Shown one piece after another: positions 9,550-16,829 of a stretch of DNA of 64,000 bases. The stretch is from assembly GCF_010500615.1 (NCBI RefSeq), contig NZ_JAAGNX010000001.1, forward strand, positions 558,001-622,000. Direction: 5' to 3'. Each line of letters begins with the position of its first letter. Within the stretch, counting starts at the first letter, position 1. Both the position numbers and the translations under genes were made by a program. The notes under the pieces are model-generated. The model searched no databases, was not told the DNA's origin, and saw only the letters and a program-made list of their open reading frames with translations. This DNA comes from Oceanipulchritudo coccoides. GTDB lineage: Bacteria; Verrucomicrobiota; Verrucomicrobiia; Opitutales; Oceanipulchritudinaceae.

Positions 9550-9633
9550 TCGCCAGGGATTCGACCCGCACATTTGTAGCGATATTTCAAAGCGTGCCAA
9601 CCCTTTCCTGCGAGCGTGTAAGCCTGAACAGAA

Positions 9634-9661
9634 AGACCCCGGCCTTGCAGGACCGGAGTCT
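9634..9661 (-). terminator. Ancestral terminator of the initiator tRNA (now separated from it)
   Basis: Arms AGACCCCGG (9634-9642) and CCGGAGTCT (9653-9661) pair at eight of nine positions and read on the minus strand into a TTTC tail. It sits just beyond the left copy of the tRNA 3' end, where the tRNA transcript would have ended before the element inserted. Confidence 0.5.
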
Positions 9662-9663
9662 AA

Positions 9664-9718
9664 TAAATTGGGTGCAGGGGAAGGATTTGAACCTCCGACC
9701 TTCAGGTTATGAGCCTGA
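9664..9718. repeat. attL: 55-bp direct repeat of the tRNA 3' half
   Basis: Identical, by base-by-base comparison, to 16860-16914. It covers the anticodon stem-loop through the 3' end of the initiator tRNA plus five flanking bases. Identity ends at TAGG here versus CGAG at the other copy. The integrase gene begins 96 bases inside, the classic layout of a tRNA-targeting tyrosine-integrase element. Confidence 0.92.
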
Positions 9719-9769
9719 TAGGAATGCTTATAAATAGCGGTATATAGGCGTTCCTATACGTTTCCTACC
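9718..9769. promoter_or_regulatory. Left arm-type integrase site candidates (TTCCTAYC repeats)
   Basis: Three copies of a TTCCTAYC-like motif lie between attL and the integrase gene: ATAGGAAT (9718-9725, inverted), GTTCCTATAC (9750-9759) and GTTTCCTACC (9760-9769). The same motif recurs at the other end of the element (16650-16815). Matching clusters at both ends are the usual form of integrase arm-binding sites; the integrase promoter must also lie here. Confidence 0.5.
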
Positions 9770-9813
9770 TTTTGAGCTTGCCCGTTCACCTTAATTCACT
9801 ATGCTTCTTTGCC

Positions 9814-11082
9814 ATGTCACAGGAAGCATTCAAACCCCAAACCTACCAGTTCAGCTACACAAAAAACGGAACCAAGTATTCAGCCTGGCGCGTGCGCTAT
9901 GAAGACAAGAAGGGCCGCAAGAAGCTGCGCCAGTTCAAGACCGAGAAAGAGGCGAAGGACTTTGCCGACCTTGAGGTTATCAATGCCAAGAACAAGGACG
10001 TTCGCCTGCGAAATATCGTGACAGAATTGACGAAGGCGCAGGTTCAGGAAGCGCAGGACGCATTCAACAGGCTGGGGAAGGCATACACCCTGACGGAAGC
10101 CGTGGACTACTTCTTGAAGTTTCACAGGAAAGCCGACAAGGAAATGCCGCTGAACGAGGCCGTTTTCCGCTATACGGAGATAAGGGAGCAGGACGGAAGC
10201 GTTAGGCCAAGAACCCTGAAGCAAATTAAGTCAACTTTGGGACTGTTTAAGGCATACTTCCCGCAAAACCCGAACCTTTCCGAAATTGGAACGCCAGACG
10301 TGGAAGCCTTCCTGAAGTCATTAAAGGCCAAAGACGGAACAACAGCAGCCACGAAGAAGACGTGGAACAACTACCATTCCGACCTAAACCAGTTTTTCGA
10401 CTATTGCTGCGAGTCTGGGGGAACGGACAAGCACGACGAAGACAACCTGAAGAAGCGCTGGATAATGGCGAACCCCTGCGAAAACATAAAGCGGTTCATA
10501 ATTAAAAAGAATAATACGCCCGAAACCATAACCGCTAAACAGGCCGCAGACTTAATGAAGTATGTTGCCGAGTTTAAGGAAGGGCGTCTTGTCCCATACT
10601 TTGCCCTTGCGCTGTTTACTGGCATTAGGACGGGTGACGAAATTGTGAAGCTGGCCAATCACCCGAACCTTGGCAGCCTGATAAACCACCGAACGAAGAA
10701 AATTCTTGTCACGCCCGAAATTTCCAAGACGAACAGCCAGAGGAAAATAACCATTCAGCCCGTCTTGGCAAAGTGGCTGAAGGCTTACCCGTTCCCCATT
10801 CTTCCAGTCAACGCAGACAGGGACATTTCAACCATTCGGGAAAAGTTTGATATAAACAACGCAAGGGGGCGGGATATTCTGCGGCATACGTTCATTAGTC
10901 ACCACGTCGCCAAATTTGGAAGCGTAGGCCGAACTGCCCTTGAGTCTGGAAACACGGAACACATTATCAAAAAACACTACCTTGAACACGTTTCCAAGCG
11001 GCAGGGGTTGGCCTTCTTCAAGATTGAGCCGCCAGCCGTAGAGAACAAGGTTGTTGACTTCAAACAAGCAGCAGGAAACTAA
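9814..11082 (+). CDS. int: Tyrosine-family site-specific integrase
   Basis: 422 residues from the ATG at 9814; a TTG at 9772 would extend it but lies on the arm repeats. The N-terminal half is an AP2-like/SAM-like arm- and core-binding region (YSAWRVRYEDKKGRKK at about 20-35). The catalytic domain carries the box-I Arg in ALFTGIRTGDE, the His-x-x-Arg-type block as DILRHTFISHH and the nucleophilic Tyr in IIKKHYLEH. It should recombine the tRNA-fMet attachment site with the element's attP. It is the first gene inside attL, transcribed inward, and ends 3 bases before the next start codon. Confidence 0.93.
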   Translation: MSQEAFKPQTYQFSYTKNGTKYSAWRVRYEDKKGRKKLRQFKTEKEAKDFADLEVINAKNKDVRLRNIVTELTKAQVQEAQDAFNRLGKAYTLTEAVDYFLKFHRKADKEMPLNEAVFRYTEIREQDGSVRPRTLKQIKSTLGLFKAYFPQNPNLSEIGTPDVEAFLKSLKAKDGTTAATKKTWNNYHSDLNQFFDYCCESGGTDKHDEDNLKKRWIMANPCENIKRFIIKKNNTPETITAKQAADLMKYVAEFKEGRLVPYFALALFTGIRTGDEIVKLANHPNLGSLINHRTKKILVTPEISKTNSQRKITIQPVLAKWLKAYPFPILPVNADRDISTIREKFDINNARGRDILRHTFISHHVAKFGSVGRTALESGNTEHIIKKHYLEHVSKRQGLAFFKIEPPAVENKVVDFKQAAGN

Positions 11083-11085
11083 GCC

Positions 11086-11646
11086 ATGAAGAAGAAACCA
11101 ATTGATAAACTTAACGAAATGCGGGCTAAAGGGCAGCCCGAACTAAACGAGGAAATGCTTATCTTCCAGAACCTGTTGGCAAACTCAGTTAGAACAGACG
11201 AACCGTCAAAAGAAACCCTTGAAGCGATAGGAAGCGCAGCAATAGCCGCCGCTAAGTCACACAAAGAGTTTAACGCCTGGAAAGCCGTTGAGGCATTCGA
11301 TAGAGAAGGACAAAACGCGAAGCAGAAGGTTAAAGAGCAGGACAAGCGAATACTCGTTTACGCAGCCTGTAAGGAATTGTTGGCGAAGGGCGACGACGCG
11401 TCTTTAGCCATACTGAAAGACATTGCCGAAGACTTCCAATTTCCCTTTGACGAACTGGCAAGGCAAGGACTGGAAATTGAACCGAACCCCACAGTTTTAA
11501 CCACGAAGGAATTGATATTGGTAAACCCTGAATACAGGGGCCGCGACCCGGTTGCACATTTCAGAAGGAAGGCAATTGAACAGCTTGGTTTAAAGCTGGA
11601 CGACGCTAGGGAAACTGGAGACTGGGAAAGCCTTTCTGACAGTTGA
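11086..11646 (+). CDS. Element-encoded protein of unknown function
   Basis: 186 residues, acidic and largely alpha-helical, with no signal peptide, membrane segment or domain that I recognise. It starts 3 bases after the integrase stop and is probably cotranscribed with it. The C-terminal part (DPVAHFRRKAIEQLGLKLDD) could be a short helical domain. It is a real gene by codon pattern and spacing; function unknown. Confidence 0.7.
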   Translation: MKKKPIDKLNEMRAKGQPELNEEMLIFQNLLANSVRTDEPSKETLEAIGSAAIAAAKSHKEFNAWKAVEAFDREGQNAKQKVKEQDKRILVYAACKELLAKGDDASLAILKDIAEDFQFPFDELARQGLEIEPNPTVLTTKELILVNPEYRGRDPVAHFRRKAIEQLGLKLDDARETGDWESLSDS

Positions 11647-11676
11647 AAATGCAAAAGTCATAAAATTTACGTCTAA

Positions 11677-11702
11677 ATGCACCCCGTTATTTTAGGGTGC
11701 AT
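11677..11702 (+). promoter_or_regulatory. Hairpin/operator overlapping the excisionase start codon
   Basis: Perfect 8-base arms ATGCACCC (11677-11684) and GGGTGCAT (11695-11702) flank a 10-base loop. The right arm ends in the first two bases of the probable ATG of the next gene. As RNA it would mask the ribosome site and start; as DNA it could be a repressor operator. Confidence 0.5.
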
Positions 11703-11976
11703 GAAAGTCAAAAACCGCGAACCTAACGGGGCGAGTTTGCCCCAGCTGGAAACCGTTCCCGACAAGTGGGGAAAAGTATCAGGGCAACGCCTTCTGGAAA
11801 TTCTGTTCCCCGACGAGGCCAGCCGCCCGACGCTGCGGTTTTTGCGCAGTCTTCAAGCTAGGCGACTGATACCGTTCTATAAAATTGGCCGCCTTGTCTA
11901 TTTCGACGTAGCCGAAGCGCAGGAAGCATTGAACGACAGAATGCGCGTGAACGCTCGCTGGGAGGCAGACGCATGA
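11701..11976 (+). CDS. Excisionase-like winged-helix DNA-binding protein
   Basis: 91 residues from the ATG at 11701; an in-frame ATG at 11677 would add eight residues but lies inside the hairpin. The core TLRFLRSLQARRLIPFYKIG, followed by RLVYFDVAEAQEALN, matches the HTH_17/excisionase (MerR-like) pattern in which a helix pair is followed by a wing and a helix. In tyrosine-integrase elements such proteins bend DNA for excision or act as regulators (AlpA/Xis role). Its stop overlaps the next gene as ATGA. Confidence 0.75.
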   Translation: MKVKNREPNGASLPQLETVPDKWGKVSGQRLLEILFPDEASRPTLRFLRSLQARRLIPFYKIGRLVYFDVAEAQEALNDRMRVNARWEADA

Positions 11977-12104
11977 AGCGCAGCCAGCTGCCAAAGTCAA
12001 CACAGCGCCTTATTGACCGCATTGCCGAAGGGCGCGAAGTGAAAACGTCGAAACGTCGCCAGTTACAGTTGCGGGCAAAGGGGGTGAAGCATGAATGCCG
12101 CTGA
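11973..12104 (+). CDS. Small basic protein between xis and the ATPase gene
   Basis: 43 residues, ATG at 11973 overlapping the previous stop (ATGA), with a GGGAGG Shine-Dalgarno sequence eight bases upstream. Its end overlaps the start of the ATPase gene by 14 bases. It is rich in Lys/Arg (KTSKRRQLQLRAKGVKHE). The tight coupling on both sides argues that it is translated; it may be a nucleic-acid-binding helper. No family recognised. Confidence 0.5.
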   Translation: MKRSQLPKSTQRLIDRIAEGREVKTSKRRQLQLRAKGVKHECR

Positions 12105-13182
12105 ACTCACACTCGAAGCCCTTGCCGCAACTGGCGAAACAGCAGAAAGCAAGCGCCTGCAGGAAATTGAGAGCAGACTTGAACTGTTAAAAGAAAAACG
12201 GTTCGACCCGAACAAACCGCCGAAACCAAAGCCAGCCATTCTAACCCTAAATGGACACAAGGTTTTAACCGAAGGGAACATTTGTGGCGAAGGCGGGCAG
12301 GCAGGCACAGCAAAGTCGCACCAACTGGCAGCGATAATGGCCTGCACAATGGCCGAGGATCCCAGCAAGGGCGACTTCCTTGGCTGGCATTGCCGAAACC
12401 CTGAAGGCAAACTGGTTTTATATATCGACGCGGAACAGTCTGAAGAAGACTTCCATTCATTGCTTGATAATGCAATGCGACGGGCAGGCGCGCGAAAACT
12501 TCCCGAATGGCTACACGCCTACAATATGACGGGCGAAGAACCCGAAGCCATAAAGGCGGCCATTCAAGACCTGACAGACTTCTACGGAATGAAGGGCGCA
12601 GGCGTTCAGCTTGCTTTGTTGGACGGGTATGCCGACTTGCTACGCAACGGCCCGAATGACGAAACGGAAAGCAAGGAAACCGTTCGCTGGCTAATGGCGC
12701 TGGCCCGCAAACACGCAACGGGCATTTTCGGCGTTCAGCATTACAACGCCCAGGCTGACGGAATTAAAATGCGGGGGCATTTTGGAAGCGAACTTGAACG
12801 CAAGGCGCAGACAGTTCTTGCCCTGAAGCGTGACAATGCCGACGCCGTAACCGTTTACGCAACGAAGACGCGGGGCCGCCCTATTCCTGAACGGGAAGGT
12901 TCCCGCTTTGCATGGGACGAAGACGCCAAAATGTTTCTGTCGGTTGCCAACAAAGGGAAAATTCAAAGCGAACAGAAAACCGTTGAACGGGCGCAGTTAG
13001 TTAAAGACGCCCTGCGGAATGACTGCAGCCTATCGCACACAGAATTAACGGCCCGTATTGCCGAACTGGAACACATTAAAACGGACGCCGCCAAAAAGCG
13101 AATTAGCACAATGAGGAAGGAAGGCTTTCTGCAAATTGTTCCCGCAACCGGGTTTTATACAAAAGGGGGAAACTGTGAATAG
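12091..13182 (+). CDS. RepA-like RecA-fold ATPase (replication helicase/initiator)
   Basis: 363 residues. The P-loop is GQAGTAKS at about residue 68, a form common in AAA_25/RepA-like proteins. Walker B is LALLDGYADL near 170. A Gln-His motif (GVQHYNAQ) follows near 210. The last 60 residues look like a winged helix (LSHTELTARI, then ISTMRKEGFLQ). RepA-type hexameric helicases unwind origins of plasmids and phage satellites. The downstream repeat block and primase gene support a replication role. The product is cytoplasmic. Confidence 0.82.
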   Translation: MNAAELTLEALAATGETAESKRLQEIESRLELLKEKRFDPNKPPKPKPAILTLNGHKVLTEGNICGEGGQAGTAKSHQLAAIMACTMAEDPSKGDFLGWHCRNPEGKLVLYIDAEQSEEDFHSLLDNAMRRAGARKLPEWLHAYNMTGEEPEAIKAAIQDLTDFYGMKGAGVQLALLDGYADLLRNGPNDETESKETVRWLMALARKHATGIFGVQHYNAQADGIKMRGHFGSELERKAQTVLALKRDNADAVTVYATKTRGRPIPEREGSRFAWDEDAKMFLSVANKGKIQSEQKTVERAQLVKDALRNDCSLSHTELTARIAELEHIKTDAAKKRISTMRKEGFLQIVPATGFYTKGGNCE

Positions 13183-13327
13183 GGAACAGGGGAACTTTAA
13201 GGGAAACTTAGGGGAAACTTCCCTTGCGGGGAATAGGCAGGGGAAAAGGGAAATTACCGTATATATAAACGGTAATTCCCTTCCCCAACTTCCCCACCGT
13301 CAATTTTCACCACAGGGGAACTTTTGA
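13175..13327 (+). CDS. Possible 50-residue protein across the origin-like block
   Basis: A GTG at 13175 follows AAAAGGGGGAAACT, a usable ribosome site. The frame ends at 13327, one base before the primase ATG, which would give translational coupling. The product is Asn/Gly/Gln-rich and of low complexity because it runs through the repeats. It may simply be an open frame imposed by the repeats; reported with low confidence. Confidence 0.28.
   Translation: MNREQGNFKGNLGETSLAGNRQGKREITVYINGNSLPQLPHRQFSPQGNF
13181..13323. other. Origin-like block: GGGGAACTT iterons and a large palindrome
   Basis: GGGGAACTT occurs at 13189-13197 and 13315-13323, with variants GGGAAACTT (13201-13209) and GGGGAAACTT (13211-13220), and an inverted pair at 13281-13295. 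In the middle is a palindrome with arms AAGGGAAATTACCGT (13246-13260) and ACGGTAATTCCCTT (13269-13282) around ATATATAA. Iterons plus an AT-rich palindrome between a RepA-like gene and a primase gene are expected of a replication origin. Confidence 0.6.
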
Positions 13328-13328
13328 A

Positions 13329-14426
13329 ATGATAGACTTTGAAGGAATAAACGCCGCTGCCCTTGGAAACGCTGAAGGCATATTACAGAACTGGTTGCCA
13401 GACGGAAAACGCAACGGGCGCGAATGGGTTTGCCGCAACCCGAAGCGAGCCGACAACCGCGCAGGCTCTTTTTCAGTCAACCTGCATTCTGGCGTCTGGG
13501 CAGACTTTGCCACAGGGGAAGGAGGGGGCGACTTAATTGCCCTTTATGCCTTCCTGAATGACTGCGAACAGGGACAGGCTGCAAGGGCCGTTGCCGACGA
13601 ATTGAGAATGACAAACCCGATACGAAAACGGGAAAGGCGGCCCAAGTATCAACCCGCAAAACAAAACGCCCCACAGGCCCACACAGCACCCTTGAAAGCG
13701 AAAACAGAACCCAAGCCCGCGCCCGAAATTAGGCACTACAAATTAGGCGCTCCCGCTTTTGCATGGGAATATCGAAACGAAGCAGGCCAGGCGACGGGAT
13801 ACGCTTGCCGATACGAAGACGAAAACGGGAAACAGGTTCTGCCCTTTTCATGGACGGGCGAAAAATGGGAATGGCGAGCAATGCCAGAACCGCGACCGCT
13901 ATACAACTTGCCGCGCGTTCTGAATAAACCTCAGGCCGTTGTCATTATTGCCGAAGGGGAAAAGGCAGCCGACGCCGCGCAGGGGTTATTTCCCGAAGGC
14001 GTTGCTGCAACTTGGGCAGGCGGTTGCAAAGCATGGCATAAAACAGACTGGCAGCCATTGAAGGGGCGGGCCGTTATCTTCTGGCCCGACAATGACAGGC
14101 CCGGACAGACAGTTGCCGCAGACGTTCAGGAACACTTGCTGGGGCTGGGCGCGAAATTCGTTAAGGTTATAGCGTTGCCCTTTGGATTGCCGCAGGGCTG
14201 GGACGCCGCAGACGCCGTTGCTGAAGGTTGGACGCGGGGCATGGCCTTAGAACTTCTGGCAGGCTTTCCGAATACACCTGAAGGGCTTTGCCCCTTGTGC
14301 TGGTTGCGTTCCGTTGTCGCACCCGTTGGCGGCCCGACTTGCAAGCACACTTTCAAAGGCTGGCCCGAAACCTGGCCCGCAAACCACGAAGACTTTTGCC
14401 ACGGCCCACGAAGGGCAGGCGATTAA
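13329..14426 (+). CDS. Toprim-domain DNA primase
   Basis: 365 residues. The N-terminal 100 residues resemble the primase zinc-binding/CHC2-like region (WVCRNPKRADNRAGSFSV, then WADFATGEGGGDLIAL). The Toprim domain at about 195-300 has the catalytic Glu in IIAEGEKAADA and the acidic pair in IFWPDNDRPG. The C-terminal part has a possible zinc site (LCPLCW, with a later CKH and a final FCH). It would make primers at the element origin, pairing with the upstream ATPase. The start is one base after the small frame ending at 13327. Confidence 0.82.
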   Translation: MIDFEGINAAALGNAEGILQNWLPDGKRNGREWVCRNPKRADNRAGSFSVNLHSGVWADFATGEGGGDLIALYAFLNDCEQGQAARAVADELRMTNPIRKRERRPKYQPAKQNAPQAHTAPLKAKTEPKPAPEIRHYKLGAPAFAWEYRNEAGQATGYACRYEDENGKQVLPFSWTGEKWEWRAMPEPRPLYNLPRVLNKPQAVVIIAEGEKAADAAQGLFPEGVAATWAGGCKAWHKTDWQPLKGRAVIFWPDNDRPGQTVAADVQEHLLGLGAKFVKVIALPFGLPQGWDAADAVAEGWTRGMALELLAGFPNTPEGLCPLCWLRSVVAPVGGPTCKHTFKGWPETWPANHEDFCHGPRRAGD

Positions 14427-14445
14427 CGACAAACGAAAAGGAAAC

Positions 14446-15048
14446 ATGAAACCAACACTAGACACAACCGAGGTGCAGAATATCCTCAGCCTGAAAGCCG
14501 CAGCCGAACGCCTGCACGACAAGGAACGCGAGCGCATTGCGTTAAATAAAAAAGAGCCTGAACTTGAACCCATATTCAAGGAAGCAGCCGACTATTCCCC
14601 AGAAAAGTTTGCTTGGGAAAAGTGGAAGCGCGACTTTGAATTGAGCAGTGAACAAATTCAGCGCGAGCGTGAAGCCCTGCGATTTGAAACAGGCCGCATT
14701 GCCCTTGGCATTATTGAAAAGCTATCAAACCGCGCCCGCGATATTCGGGAACAGGAACTGGCGCAAGCTGAAGGCGGGGCCATTGCTAAATTCAATGAGG
14801 CTTTTGGCGCAACCCTGACTGACGCGGGCAACTTCATTTCCCGATTTGTGCCAGAGGTGCGGGCTATTCGGGAATTTTGGACAGGGCAGAACCCGCCAAC
14901 GCTGTCTTTCGTGTTTGAACGCAAGGGAAGCGTTCAGGCGCTGAGGCAGGGAACAGGAACAGGCGAAATTCTGGCATGGGCCAAACGCGCTTTGGAATTT
15001 GCTGAAATGCTCGACGAACGCGCGCAACGCGTTGGCGCAACCGTTTAA
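14446..15048 (+). CDS. Element-encoded coiled-coil-like protein, unknown
   Basis: 200 residues. I chose the ATG at 14446 because AAAAGGA sits just upstream and the frame upstream of it lies within the primase gene. The first 120 residues are charged and helical (NILSLKAAAERLHDKERERI, then SSEQIQREREALRFETGRI), consistent with a coiled coil. No domain recognised. Conserved position between primase and terS suggests an element-specific role, but none can be named. Confidence 0.65.
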   Translation: MKPTLDTTEVQNILSLKAAAERLHDKERERIALNKKEPELEPIFKEAADYSPEKFAWEKWKRDFELSSEQIQREREALRFETGRIALGIIEKLSNRARDIREQELAQAEGGAIAKFNEAFGATLTDAGNFISRFVPEVRAIREFWTGQNPPTLSFVFERKGSVQALRQGTGTGEILAWAKRALEFAEMLDERAQRVGATV

Positions 15049-15054
15049 GGAATA

Positions 15055-15387
15055 ATGCAATTCCAGACTGATAGCGAAACGGGCCTGACGGAAACCTTCT
15101 CTTTTTCCGGTGGCGAAATAATAACCGTTGACGGAATTACAGAAGGCCAGACAGCAACGCTGGAAAAGTTGAACGGTTCTGAATGGGAAACCTTAAAGGA
15201 ATTGGTTGCCGGTTGCAATCTGGTTACTGTTTCAACCCAGCCCGAAACCTTCAGGGGCAAGGTTGTTCCTGCAGGCTTGATAACATTCTCAACGCCCGTT
15301 GCCGTTCGCGAAGTATACGAAGCGCCAGGGCCACGGATTCAAACCAAACCAAAGGCCGCACTAAAGCAGCCATACGAAACAAGGTAA
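15055..15387 (+). CDS. Element-encoded small beta-rich protein, unknown
   Basis: 110 residues, starting 6 bases after the previous stop. The sequence alternates hydrophobic and polar residues (ETFSFSGGEIITVDGITEGQ), suggesting a small beta barrel or Ig-like fold, which is common in phage accessory proteins. The C-terminal 20 residues are basic. No family recognised. Confidence 0.6.
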   Translation: MQFQTDSETGLTETFSFSGGEIITVDGITEGQTATLEKLNGSEWETLKELVAGCNLVTVSTQPETFRGKVVPAGLITFSTPVAVREVYEAPGPRIQTKPKAALKQPYETR

Positions 15388-15390
15388 CAA

Positions 15391-15711
15391 ATGGAAACTA
15401 CCGACAAGAACAGAAACAACAAACGCAGCGCCAACACCGCAGAAGAACATTTTGCGCTGGCATTGCCGCACCTGAAAGCGGGCAAGATTGTTCGCTTTAA
15501 CAGGGGCCGAATGACTACAACCGAAAAGGCTGCAAAGCGTGAAGCATGGGCGGCCCGTCTTGGAATGAGGAAGCGCAGCACAGGCAACGCACCCAAGCGC
15601 GACTTGTGGGCCGCCAAGATAGGGGGGGGCAAAGTGAAGTCCCCAACCCGCCGCGCACACGTCATCGTAGGTGGGCTTACGCGCAGAACCAATTCAGGGG
15701 CGGGGGCTTAA
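15391..15711 (+). CDS. Element-encoded basic protein, unknown
   Basis: 106 residues, very rich in Arg and Lys (NRGRMTTTEKAAKREAWAAR), probably nucleic-acid-binding by composition. It starts 3 bases after the previous stop and ends 2 bases before the terminase gene. An eight-G run at about 15624-15631 in the second half is a likely slippage or sequencing-error site that should be considered if the frame looks broken. No family recognised. Confidence 0.55.
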   Translation: METTDKNRNNKRSANTAEEHFALALPHLKAGKIVRFNRGRMTTTEKAAKREAWAARLGMRKRSTGNAPKRDLWAAKIGGGKVKSPTRRAHVIVGGLTRRTNSGAGA

Positions 15712-15713
15712 CA

Positions 15714-16109
15714 ATGGAAATTGAAGAACGCAAATATCCGTTGCCGCCTGCGCCTGACTGGTTGCCCGACATGGCACAGCTAGAATACGTTCGCGTTGGC
15801 GAAATCCTCACCGAAACCCTGACGGCCCTAGACGTTGGCTGCCTCTGTGACTATTGCACAGCATGGGCCGACTTCGCCGCCTTGACTGAGGAAATCAAGG
15901 CAACCAGCGCGCCAGCAGTTCTGAAGTCTGAACGCGGGGGATTTTATATGAATCCGCTTCACGCCGGACAAACAACCGCAGCAGGCCGAATGCAGAAGGC
16001 TAGCGAAAGGCTGGGGCTGGACCCACGCGCCCGCAAACGCATTGGAATTGACGACGGCTGGCGCTTCCTGACAGACGAAGAGATTAACGCGCAGATTCCA
16101 GACTTGTAA
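15714..16109 (+). CDS. terS: Phage terminase small subunit, P27 family
   Basis: 131 residues from the ATG at 15714. The layout matches the P27 family: helical DLCDYCTAWADF-like segment (here CLCDYCTAWADFAALTEEI), a short loop (ERGGFYMNPLH) and the C-terminal signature ASERLGLDPRARKRIGI. TerS recognises pac/cos DNA and feeds the large subunit (motor/nuclease). No large subunit, portal or capsid gene follows; the next feature is a terminator. In PICIs a lone TerS redirects a helper phage's packaging motor to satellite DNA. Alternatively it is a leftover of a decayed prophage. Confidence 0.75.
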   Translation: MEIEERKYPLPPAPDWLPDMAQLEYVRVGEILTETLTALDVGCLCDYCTAWADFAALTEEIKATSAPAVLKSERGGFYMNPLHAGQTTAAGRMQKASERLGLDPRARKRIGIDDGWRFLTDEEINAQIPDL

Positions 16110-16131
16110 TTTCCTGCGGGTTAAACACACG

Positions 16132-16174
16132 AGGGGCCGTCTTCCTTGCGCGTGGGGCGGCCCCTTCTGTTTTT
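16132..16174 (+). terminator. Rho-independent terminator after terS
   Basis: Arms AGGGGCCG (16132-16139) and CGGCCCCT (16158-16165) pair perfectly, followed by TGTTTTT. It closes the long rightward operon of the element. Confidence 0.75.
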
Positions 16175-16269
16175 CGTCATAGTGTCACAAAGTAAATAAA
16201 AAGTGTAACGAAAAATTAACTACAAAAAGGGCTTGAAGTTTTGACCGCGCTTCCTAATGCTGGCAGGCC

Positions 16270-16431
16270 ATGAAAGACACGAAACCCAAAACCAAAACCC
16301 TAAGCGCAAGTTTTAGCGCCGCAGAACTCAGGCAGATAGACGCGGCAGCCAGAATAACAGGGCAAACCCGCGAAGAATTTGCGCAGGCCGTTATCCTGGA
16401 ATTGTGCGAAAAGCTAAGGCGGGCAGTTTAG
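16270..16431 (+). CDS. Small ribbon-helix-helix (CopG-like) DNA-binding protein
   Basis: 53 residues. After a basic N-terminus, LSASFSAAELRQIDAAARIT followed by GQTREEFAQAVILELCEKL fits the RHH pattern: one strand, then two helices. Such proteins act as repressors or antitoxins as dimers. It has its own unit: a possible promoter TTGAAG (16233-16238) and TAATGC (16255-16260), 16 bases apart, and a strong terminator after it. It may be the element's regulator; no toxin partner is evident unless the opposing small frame at 16428-16622 is one. Confidence 0.6.
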   Translation: MKDTKPKTKTLSASFSAAELRQIDAAARITGQTREEFAQAVILELCEKLRRAV

Positions 16432-16622
16432 CCAGCCGCGTTTTTATCCCCAGCCCCGCCATTTAGCCGCCGGGGCTTTTTTATGGCTGCCGCCCTTGTC
16501 TCTTCCCTCAGCAGGCGCAGGGCAACCTTCTGGGCAACTTCCCACGCGTCAGACGGGAACAGCTGCACCCCTTTTGAACTTTCGACGCAAATGCCTTCAG
16601 GCGTTGGATACAGGCGCACCAT
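16428..16622 (-). CDS. Possible small protein, opposite strand at element right end
   Basis: 64 residues from an ATG at 16620-16622 (a TTG at 16658 is an alternative). The text VRLYPTPEGICVESSKGVQL, then AWEVAQKVALRLLREE, looks protein-like: two strands and a long amphipathic helix. It converges on the RHH gene with a 4-base overlap of the ends, and the intervening terminator hairpin lies inside it. No good ribosome site. No family recognised. Confidence 0.4.
   Translation of the reverse strand: MVRLYPTPEGICVESSKGVQLFPSDAWEVAQKVALRLLREETRAAAIKKPRRLNGGAGDKNAAG
16452..16482 (+). terminator. Rho-independent terminator after the RHH gene
   Basis: Perfect arms AGCCCCG (16452-16458) and CGGGGCT (16471-16477), followed by six T (16477-16482). 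Confidence 0.75.
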
Positions 16623-16649
16623 AGGGGCCGAGGCTGGCAGGGGAAGGGG

Positions 16650-16815
16650 TAGGAACAAGGTAGGAAAACACCCAGAAATAGGGCAATAGAGTTGTTGACA
16701 GGCGGGAGCATTGAACCGCCAGCTAAGTTTCCTATCCGTTTCCTATCCAATTCCGTTCATTTTGGTTCATTTTGAGCGTATATTGGGCTTCCTATCGGGG
16801 AATAAGGTAGGAAAA
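16650..16815. promoter_or_regulatory. Right arm-type integrase site candidates (TTCCTAYC repeats)
   Basis: Six copies of the motif seen at the left end: TAGGAA (16650-16655) and GGTAGGAA (16659-16666) inverted, GTTTCCTATC at 16727-16736 and 16738-16747 in tandem, GCTTCCTATC at 16787-16796, and GGTAGGAA near 16806-16813 inverted. A GGCGG/CCGCC hairpin lies at about 16701-16720. The region has no gene on the plus strand. The dense motif near attR suits integrase/Xis complex assembly. Confidence 0.5.
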
Positions 16816-16829
16816 ATTCAGGCAACAAA

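Noticed and set aside
13136-13327. 63-residue frame starting inside the RepA-like gene
   Set aside because: The ATG is inside another gene's C-terminal domain; only the shorter GTG version at 13175 was kept, with low confidence.
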